A stretch of 64,000 nt of DNA from Bacteroidaceae bacterium (GTDB taxonomy: Bacteria > Bacteroidota > Bacteroidia > Bacteroidales > Bacteroidaceae), in contig JAFUWG010000026.1 of assembly GCA_017483605.1 (NCBI GenBank), forward strand, positions 1 to 64,000, written 5' to 3'. The position numbers were made by a program, and so were the translations under genes. Positions 59,001 through 64,000 of the stretch are shown piece after piece. The notes under the pieces are model-generated. The model made no database searches. It saw only the letters and a program-made list of their open reading frames with translations, and had not been told where the DNA came from. Positions within the stretch are counted from its first letter, which is position 1; each line of letters opens with the position of its first letter.

Positions 59001-59437
59001 AAGAGGGTTCTTCCTTTGTCGGTATATCCCCAGATGGTGAGAGAGTCGTGGAAGTTAATGCCTTCGCCTGCTATTTCGCTGAGTGGCGCACGCGTGTCTG
59101 AAGTTGTTGCAGAGGCAGATACGGTATGTGGGTGGATGCCAACGAGAGGGAGGGGCATTCGGTGGAGGTAGAGTTGGGTGGGGAAATCTCCTTGGAGGGG
59201 ATAGACGGAGTTGTCGTTGGCACGCAGGAAGGCACTATCGGCAGAAAGGTCTGTTGCTCGGGTTTTTGCCATTGAGTAGATGAGGTCGGCTTGTTCAATG
59301 GTGCTGACGGAGAATGCCATGCCATCTTCTTCTCTGTCGGTGATGAAATCGTCGAGGATGTGGTCGGAGCAAGCGGCGGTGAGCATGGTTGCCAAGATGA
59401 GGGAAAGTATGATATATTTGTTCTGCATGATTTTCAT
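56063..59437 (-). CDS. Large fimbrial (tip-like) lipoprotein
   Basis: The protein has 1124 residues from the ATG at 59,437 (MKIMQNKYIILSLILATMLTAACSD region, lipobox LTAAC). The upstream extension of the open frame to 59,566 overlaps the preceding gene and is rejected. The first third is fimbrillin-like (KTRATDLSAD site; LTIWGYTDKGRTLFNQ; ELKFKHILTAIRFAQGKMP; VLFLMPQKFADDATATLSI). The C-terminal ~250 residues carry a different domain with IYDPCPPGFRVPQMSVFTGF, GFYWTSNYTES and AMPIRP, like the Fibrobacter-type paralogous surface domain. Large size plus an added C-terminal domain fits a tip or anchoring adhesin. Last gene of the operon. Confidence 0.83.
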   Translation of the reverse strand: MKIMQNKYIILSLILATMLTAACSDHILDDFITDREEDGMAFSVSTIEQADLIYSMAKTRATDLSADSAFLRANDNSVYPLQGDFPTQLYLHRMPLPLVGIHPHTVSASATTSDTRAPLSEIAGEGINFHDSLTIWGYTDKGRTLFNQTLLKKVQGWRSSVHWPYDKDQDDSYKDPNSMKFYAISPALENLEDLKLETSPAYNTRPSFTYKIPDDPALQRDLLYGESDDINIPNGPDSKGGTTPADPRTENLGQDNKTVELKFKHILTAIRFAQGKMPTGVTIKKIQIKDVRNSGTYTPSSGNSGNGTWETSSSGTNSNPYTIDVDATISTWNAENENHYIDGNQVLFLMPQKFADDATATLSITLTDENSVSHTLTASLATDTWQPGYTVTYKITIGEVASDYYLLVGTTSTPPTTTSEYNSTFTGSRQVGKNNGLEHNTSSTSDGTYTIHSYHNFKALDIETGELKDNYTSHAVPWQVTGYHLPSDQTAGLTDAPDTYTDNKPMWLSEISPSEGGLNQTLTYIIAAQSPETLNHATILGQNQVANSRDLSKVLPDGTNTNGTQMSGRTSANCYIVNAEGSYTFPAVYGNAYNGSETLRTKDNDNSFNPNNIFIDHAGRPITTGNIIKQINYALTSEEKTTALGLAKHLDVTSEEKATYSLNDEDYAKEIVTEIKYLDNHLTAKIIWQDTKDAPNQFNTPVYNTGTQSISFQITASGSGTSKTVQPGNCVIALTGKKTEYKTRYIYDSSNTLKNNTPTQESTGTTAATEEILWTWHIWCTDEVYQNFKQSENDHVNTRYSTWNSTNQNMIVEIENNDGTKTNILPVNLGWVPDNNQWNIYTPREVWVEIAQTKPDNENFTNNQKIHLKIRQEARQDLITGTSTIYQWGRPTALPMVLDINKTERAIYGNNDSDIKNNFKLQNITNFQDAILNPTTLFRTLSDGKIWFETSGNHNYWGHEGVKTIYDPCPPGFRVPQMSVFTGFSRNGQNSASGNGLNMLEDNGTAKSGDKQKGGYMYTVKYDANTFNRYNPTVYIPATGLWQADKTAGTQLNSKTEGSTLYINTSTGFYWTSNYTESTTAPLPLGFWICPQWTYNESGKYAIQFDRTTDFSAAMPIRPSATTP

Positions 59438-59441
59438 CGTT

Positions 59442-60782
59442 TTAGTCTGACTCGTTAACGGTTTTCTCCTTTGTCTCTCCTGTATAGTCAGTGATGGTTG
59501 TGGTATATCGCATGGGGAAATCCCACTTTTCCACACCGATAACCTCGAAAGTGACGTGTTCCACACCGATGGTACAAAGGAGTTTGTAGCGTTTGCCTTT
59601 TTCCAGTTTTGCGACGTTGGTACCCGTACCGGTTATGGTTTGTTGTATGCGACTGTAATAATGGCTGTTGTCATCTTTCAGGTCATTGTTGAGTTGCAGT
59701 TCGTCGTCACGGGTGAGGAAAGTATAGGTGAGGGTGGGAGTGAAGGTGGTGCTGCTCTCTGTCGGAATGAGCAGGATGTTGGTGACAGAGAGTTGGCGCT
59801 CGGTCTCATCCACACCTGTCACTTTATCAAAACGATTGAGTTCTTGTTCCTTGATGTCATCCTTGCTGGCTTCTTTCGCCGCACCTCTCATGTTGTCGCT
59901 CAGAGCGATGGCATTCGAAGAGCCAGTGCCTTGGTAGGTGAAGGAAGTGGAGGAGACAGATGTGGGAGTCCATGTTCCGTCCTTCAGTTGCAGCGTGCCT
60001 GTCTGAAAGATGTTCGTGCCATCCAACGTAAAGGAATTGATGAGAATTTTGGTCTGTTCATCAGCCGTCAAGCTGTCTTCCACATTTCGGGTAACATAGA
60101 TGTCAATGCAGGCGAGGGCATGGCGGAAAGTGAAAGGAACTTTGCTTGTGATGTCTTGTTTCACTTTGTCTGTTTGTGAATTGGCATAGAGAAGGTCAAC
60201 GGGTTTGGTAGGATGGACAGCATAGTCAATCGTGGGACCATTTTTTGTGCATCCGTTGATGGCGGTGATGCCATAGGTTGTGTCGGTGGTGGGGTCATTC
60301 TCCGTAGAGGTGTTGGTGATGTTCAACGCTACGTAGGGGGCGTATGCAAAGAAACTGACCTTGTGTTTTGTTTCTCCCATGCCGTCATTGTCTTGTGCTG
60401 TTCCTTCACCGTTGGGCCAGTATTTGAGAGGGGAATAGGTCCAGATTGCTTCGTCTGTGTTCCAAAAGACCTGTTGGTTGTACATGAAGTTGGGATAAAT
60501 GTTGCCAGCATTGGCATTGACCTCGGTGGCATAGGTATCCCATGAGTTGGCTCCTGTATAGTAGGCATATACTCCAAAGGCAGTAGATGCTTTCAGCACG
60601 TTGAGGTCGATGGTGGCATTATAGTAGCCGGCACGCGTTTCGCTATCGTTGTTGTCTGCTATGTTGACATCGAACTGTACCGCCATGTCCGAAGAAGGGA
60701 GCGGAGTGGTGTCGTCATGGTCGGCACAACCGCATAGAAGTGCTGATATCCACAAGACGATGATGTAAGACCAATGCTTCAT
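59442..60782 (-). CDS. Fimbrillin family lipoprotein
   Basis: The protein has 446 residues from ATG 60,782 (MKHWSYIIVLWISALLCGCA, lipid Cys19). The frame extends to 60,827, but that overlaps the preceding gene. Fimbrillin features: SETRAGYYN cleavage-like site, FGVYAYYTGANSWDTYAT, FMYNQQVFWN...PLKYWPNGEG, VSFFAYAPYV and VPFTFRHALACIDIYV. Closely similar to the preceding gene in its first 150 residues, so the two arose by duplication. It starts 5 nt after that gene and stops 4 nt before the next start. Confidence 0.87.
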   Translation of the reverse strand: MKHWSYIIVLWISALLCGCADHDDTTPLPSSDMAVQFDVNIADNNDSETRAGYYNATIDLNVLKASTAFGVYAYYTGANSWDTYATEVNANAGNIYPNFMYNQQVFWNTDEAIWTYSPLKYWPNGEGTAQDNDGMGETKHKVSFFAYAPYVALNITNTSTENDPTTDTTYGITAINGCTKNGPTIDYAVHPTKPVDLLYANSQTDKVKQDITSKVPFTFRHALACIDIYVTRNVEDSLTADEQTKILINSFTLDGTNIFQTGTLQLKDGTWTPTSVSSTSFTYQGTGSSNAIALSDNMRGAAKEASKDDIKEQELNRFDKVTGVDETERQLSVTNILLIPTESSTTFTPTLTYTFLTRDDELQLNNDLKDDNSHYYSRIQQTITGTGTNVAKLEKGKRYKLLCTIGVEHVTFEVIGVEKWDFPMRYTTTITDYTGETKEKTVNESD

Positions 60783-60787
60783 GTTCT

Positions 60788-62275
60788 CTAAAAATTGATG
60801 TTCGTTGTGGTCGCCTCTTCTTCCCATCCATCAATGGTTTCCACCTCCAACTTGACGGTGGTCATGCCCAGCAGCATACGGAGGGTGTATTGCTTGTTGG
60901 CATCGAAGTAGGTGTCGTCGGGGAGGGTCAGGGTGCGATTGATATGATTGTGGATGATGGAGAAGCCTGCAGGGGTGTTACGCACCAAGGCGGGGTCGCG
61001 GGTGATGACATCGTAACTGATGGCGACGTCGATGGTGTTGAGGCGGCTGCCGTCAGTGGCGGCAGGGATGAAGAGGTAAGCAAACACATCGGGATTCTCC
61101 GTATAGGTAGTCACTTCCTCGCCTGTTTCGGGGTCTGTGTGAGTGAGGGCTGTTAACGGCTGGTTCAACACGCTTTTCTCTTGGTTGGTGACTCCTTCGG
61201 GCAAATCGTCAAAGTTGGAGGGGGTGTCGAGAAAAGTTTCGATGTCGTTCACGTTTTTGATGGAGGTATTCATCAGGCTAACCATCTGGTCGGTTGTGTA
61301 TTCCTCCATCTTGTCAGCCGTGAAGATGTCGCCGCTTACAGCAAATTCGTCATCCTTCGTGATGCTGATGTTGTTTGCTTCGGTTCCTTCTATGCCCTCC
61401 CAGGTGGGGACGTTTGCTGTGTTGTTGCAGAGGTTCAGTTGTCCTTTGTTGATGCCTGCGGTGACGGTGATGCTGTTGACCAAGATGCGAGTGTTGGCAT
61501 CCACATTGTTAGTGTTGGGTGCTATTTCGTCGAAAGCCCCCTGCACTCTCAGGTTGAGCCTTGATGTGGCATGAACGAAACGGAATTGGACTTTCTCGCC
61601 GACTGTTGGTTTGGTCAGGTTGGTGAGGGGCATTCCGAGGGTCGTGTTGGATGGATGGTCAATGGCATCGTAAGAGTCCGATGCCGCCACGCCCCACAGA
61701 ATATCTACCGTCTTGTCGAGGTTGGGTGTAGTGGGGGCAACGTATGTGATTTTGGGGTCGCCTGCGGCAGTGTTTGCCGTCAGGGCGATGATGCCAGTGG
61801 TTGCATCTGCCACAGTTCCTGTGCCTGAAGTAACTTCCACGTGAGGTGCGTAAGCGAAGAAACTCACTTTGCCTCCTGGGGTGCCTGTTGCTCCTGCGTT
61901 GTCGGCGGTGGCATTGCCATTGGGCCAATATTTGAGAGGGGTGTATGTCCAGGATGGTTGTGGCAACGTCGCATCCCACAGAACCTTTTGATTGTACATG
62001 AAGTTGGGAACAAAGGTGTTGGCGTAGTCGGCGTTTTCTGTAGCGTAGGCAAACACACCAAATCCCGCCTCTTTCAATTCATCAATGGTGATGATTCCCG
62101 TCTTGCCAGCACGAGTCGTTTCTGTTGGTCCGAAGGTTGATGCGGCAAACGAAACCGCAAAGGGTTCATCATCGGGGATGGTGGACACCTCATTGCTCTC
62201 GCTACATGCGGCAAAGATAGTCAATGCCCAAAGAGCAATCCAAAGATTTTTCGAAATGTTCTGTACGTATTTCAT
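60788..62275 (-). CDS. Fimbrillin family lipoprotein, first in operon
   Basis: The 495-residue lipoprotein has signal WIALWALTIFAACSE (lipid Cys near 24). Features: a TETTRAGKTG site, GVFAYATENADYANTFVPNF, MYNQKVLWD...PLKYWPNGNA, KVSFFAYAPHV and VQFRFVHATSRLNLRV. It is the promoter-proximal gene of a three-gene fimbrial operon and may be a stalk or accessory subunit. The sequence alone does not identify the main shaft protein. Confidence 0.87.
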   Translation of the reverse strand: MKYVQNISKNLWIALWALTIFAACSESNEVSTIPDDEPFAVSFAASTFGPTETTRAGKTGIITIDELKEAGFGVFAYATENADYANTFVPNFMYNQKVLWDATLPQPSWTYTPLKYWPNGNATADNAGATGTPGGKVSFFAYAPHVEVTSGTGTVADATTGIIALTANTAAGDPKITYVAPTTPNLDKTVDILWGVAASDSYDAIDHPSNTTLGMPLTNLTKPTVGEKVQFRFVHATSRLNLRVQGAFDEIAPNTNNVDANTRILVNSITVTAGINKGQLNLCNNTANVPTWEGIEGTEANNISITKDDEFAVSGDIFTADKMEEYTTDQMVSLMNTSIKNVNDIETFLDTPSNFDDLPEGVTNQEKSVLNQPLTALTHTDPETGEEVTTYTENPDVFAYLFIPAATDGSRLNTIDVAISYDVITRDPALVRNTPAGFSIIHNHINRTLTLPDDTYFDANKQYTLRMLLGMTTVKLEVETIDGWEEEATTTNINF

Positions 62276-62301
62276 TGACGGATGAAATGACTATCAACCT
62301 A

Positions 62302-62309
62302 CAAATATA
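62302..62309 (-). promoter_or_regulatory. -7 element of the fimbrial operon
   Basis: TATATTTG on the minus strand, about 27 bp before the start codon. No TTTG stands at the right distance, so the promoter may need an activator. Confidence 0.4.
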
Positions 62310-62350
62310 CGAACATTTCTTCAAAAAACGGGTGCTGGGAGAGAAAAAAG

Positions 62351-62842
62351 TTAGTATAAGTGGGTGATTTCATGCATTTTGCCCTCTCGAAGTGAAGTGG
62401 GCACATCAATGATGCGTTGGTTCTCGCTGCCTCGGAAGCGGAGTTGGATGTTGCGGCGGGCGAGGATGAAGGGGCTATCGACAAGGACATCAATCTGCTG
62501 GAGGAGGGGGAGGAAGCGGGGCTGTTGGATGAGTTGCTCCCAGCGGTAGCCCGTGAAGCACCAGATGTTGCGGTGCTGCTCCTCTTTGATGCGTTGGGCG
62601 AGGTGGGCAACGGCTTCTGCCTGAAAGAAGGGGTCGCCACCAGAAAAGGTGACGGGAAAATCGTTGTAGGCAATGACGGAGAGGATGTCCTCTTCGGTCA
62701 TGTCGCGTCCTGCCTCGGGGCTCCACGATTGGGGGTTGTGGCAGCCTTCGCAGTGGTGGATGCAGCCAGCAAAGTAGATGGAGGTGCGGAGACCTGGACC
62801 ATCGACGGAAGTTCCTTCGGAGATGTTGATGACTCGGAGCAT
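62351..62842 (-). CDS. nrdG: Anaerobic ribonucleotide reductase activating protein
   Basis: The protein has 163 residues from ATG 62,842 (MLRVINISEGTSVDGPGLRT). The radical-SAM motif CxxxCxxC is CIHHCEGC near residue 27, followed by VTFSGGDPFFQAEA. NrdG makes the glycyl radical on NrdD. The partner nrdD is not in the window. The open frame continues upstream to 62,983 but overlaps the preceding gene. It starts 4 nt after the C_GCAxxG_C_C gene. Confidence 0.92.
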   Translation of the reverse strand: MLRVINISEGTSVDGPGLRTSIYFAGCIHHCEGCHNPQSWSPEAGRDMTEEDILSVIAYNDFPVTFSGGDPFFQAEAVAHLAQRIKEEQHRNIWCFTGYRWEQLIQQPRFLPLLQQIDVLVDSPFILARRNIQLRFRGSENQRIIDVPTSLREGKMHEITHLY

Positions 62843-62846
62843 GGGG

Positions 62847-63353
62847 TTATAGCGTTTGAGGGTTTTCGGGATTCTTGAGAGATTCAAGGTAGTGGCAGTA
62901 GATGCGGGTGGCGGTTTCGACCATGCGGACGCAGGGGCGTTTCTTGTAGTATTCGTCGGTGCGGGCTTCGGGCGTGGCGACAATCTGAATCTCGGGGATG
63001 GTGCCGTCGGCTCGCTGTTTGTTCAGCCCGAGGAGTTCTTTGCAGAGGAGGGAGCCTGTCTGAGCACGGAAGTCAGCGGCAAGACGCTGCACCACTTCGT
63101 AGTTCCGTTTTTTCAGTTCTTGGTCGGGGTAGTTGCCACCCACTTCGAGACCTGCCAGCATGAACATGCCGCAGGCGGTGCCACAGGTCTCTCTCATGCG
63201 GCCAATGCCTCCACCGAAAGAGGCGGAGATATGGGCGGCAAAAGACTCGTCCAGTCCGTAGTGGTCGGCAAACGCCAACACCACGGACTGGGAACAATTA
63301 TAGCCTTGTTTGAAGTAAGCAACTGCTTTTTGGACTCGCTCTTCGGTGTTCAT
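62847..63353 (-). CDS. C_GCAxxG_C_C family protein
   Basis: The 168-residue protein has spaced cysteines as in this redox-type family: GYNCSQSVVLAFAD, then FGGGIGRMRETCGTACGMFM, then LLCKELLG, and a late CVRMVETATRIYC. The function is unknown; the cysteines suggest metal or redox cofactor binding. It overlaps the rfbB stop by four bases (ATGA) and is followed closely by nrdG, so all three are one transcript. Confidence 0.85.
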   Translation of the reverse strand: MNTEERVQKAVAYFKQGYNCSQSVVLAFADHYGLDESFAAHISASFGGGIGRMRETCGTACGMFMLAGLEVGGNYPDQELKKRNYEVVQRLAADFRAQTGSLLCKELLGLNKQRADGTIPEIQIVATPEARTDEYYKKRPCVRMVETATRIYCHYLESLKNPENPQTL

Positions 63354-64000
63354 CGGTTTTTATACATGTCGTCGTAGTATTTCTCATACTCGCCACTGGT
63401 GATGTTGTCCATCCACGACTCGTTTTCGAGATACCACTTCACGGTCTTCTCGATGCCCTCCTCGAACTGCAGCGATGGCTCCCAACCCAGTTCCTTCTGG
63501 AGTTTGCGGGAGTCGATGGCATAGCGTGCGTCGTGGCCCAAACGGTCGGTGACGTAGGTGATGAGGTCGAGGTCGGCACCCTCGGGACGACCCAGCAGAC
63601 GGTCAACCGTCTTGATGACCACCTTGATGATGTCGATGTTCTTCCACTCGTTGAAGCCACCGATGTTGTAGGTTTCAGCGATTTTTCCATTGTGGAAGAT
63701 GGTGTCGATGGCACGGGCATGATCCACCACATAAAGCCAGTCACGCACATTCTCGCCCTTGCCATACACAGGCAGCGGCTTGCGGTGACGGATGTTGTTG
63801 ATAAACAGCGGAATCAGTTTCTCGGGGAACTGATAGGGACCGTAGTTGTTCGAGCAGTTCGTCACGATGGTGGGCATACCGTAGGTGTCGTGGTAGGCAC
63901 GCACGAAGTGGTCGCTGCTTGCCTTCGATGCGCTGTAGGGAGAGTGGGGGTTGTACTTGGTTGTCTCCAAGAAGAAATCCTCGCCGTAGGCGGCGTGATG
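63350..64000 (-). CDS. rfbB: dTDP-glucose 4,6-dehydratase, C-terminal part
   Basis: The gene runs off the window; 216 codons are visible. The catalytic YxxxK motif is present (YSASKASSDHFVRAYH), then NCSNNYGPYQFPEKLIPLFI, GKGENVRDWLYVVDHARAID, YNIGGFNEWKNIDIIK and DRLGHDARYAIDSRKLQKEL, all typical of RfbB/RmlB. It makes the 4-keto-6-deoxy intermediate for dTDP-rhamnose and related sugars of surface polysaccharide. Confidence 0.93.
   Translation of the reverse strand, partial: HHAAYGEDFFLETTKYNPHSPYSASKASSDHFVRAYHDTYGMPTIVTNCSNNYGPYQFPEKLIPLFINNIRHRKPLPVYGKGENVRDWLYVVDHARAIDTIFHNGKIAETYNIGGFNEWKNIDIIKVVIKTVDRLLGRPEGADLDLITYVTDRLGHDARYAIDSRKLQKELGWEPSLQFEEGIEKTVKWYLENESWMDNITSGEYEKYYDDMYKNR

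Noticed and set aside
59438..59566. Longer N-terminus for the large fimbrial protein
   Set aside because: It overlaps the end of the previous gene and would bury the lipoprotein signal sequence.
62843..62983. Longer N-terminus for nrdG
   Set aside because: It would overlap the preceding gene in another frame and encodes a low-complexity sequence; the NrdG family start is at 62,842.

Overview
The window reads as a chromosomal segment of a Bacteroidales bacterium, most likely a Prevotella-like member of the Prevotellaceae. The evidence is the repeated Bacteroidetes promoter signature (TTTG, 18-20 nt, TAnnTTTG) in front of most genes, SusC/SusD outer-membrane uptake genes, fimbrillin-type lipoproteins, several secreted proteins ending in a short KVLVK-type tail, the HU-like DNA-binding pair and a GH127 enzyme. 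All functional calls come from reading motifs in the translated sequence. No database search was possible, and no tRNA or rRNA gene was recognised.

Layout. 1-1.7 kb: a 5'-truncated leucine-rich-repeat gene with its own promoter, a 42-residue coiled-coil ORF and a NYN-domain gene. 1.9-11.1 kb, minus strand: comF and recX, then putA, then leuS overlapping a YitT-type membrane protein. 11.3-15.0 kb, minus strand: a two-gene defence-like unit, a DUF262/DUF1524 protein with a RAMA-like domain followed by a DUF1016 nuclease. 15.1-20.1 kb, plus strand: a long non-coding leader, two HU-like genes, a GH16-GH43 fusion enzyme, and a secreted protein. 20.2-28.5 kb, minus strand: a SusC, SusD, DUF4843, PKD-like, thioredoxin operon. 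28.5-30.3 kb: an intergenic and defence patch holding a small XRE regulator converging on a PD-(D/E)XK nuclease, with matching palindromic operators in front of both, followed by an unusual array of palindromes. 30.4-36.6 kb: a GH127 enzyme and the korA/korB pair of 2-oxoacid:ferredoxin oxidoreductase, separated by a GxxExxY-nuclease cassette. 36.9-55.9 kb, plus strand: one giant modular surface protein (about 5,880 residues) followed by a fimbrillin. 56-62.3 kb, minus strand: a converging three-gene fimbrial operon. 62.3-64 kb, minus strand: nrdG, a C_GCAxxG_C_C protein and the 3' part of rfbB.

How it fits together. The housekeeping genes (leuS, putA, korAB, recX, comF, nrdG, rfbB) are ordinary. 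The accessory content serves surface life: glycan enzymes, a SusCD importer, fimbriae and a giant secreted adhesin-like protein. It is interspersed with small DNA-level elements.

The observations most worth following are (1) the XRE/nuclease pair with three near-identical CTCAnAAAnTATGAG-like operators; (2) the GxxExxY gene inside imperfect inverted arms of ACGAAT motifs, inserted between korA and korB; (3) three 15-bp palindromes at an exact 23-bp period behind an orphan promoter; (4) the giant protein with 16 W-F-x-G-DPY modules, whose signal-peptide region carries four exact-period 22-bp DNA repeats; (5) a roughly 105-bp repeat found twice as a 5'-leader element; and (6) a GC-rich intergenic-type repeat that seems to encode lipoprotein signal sequences.
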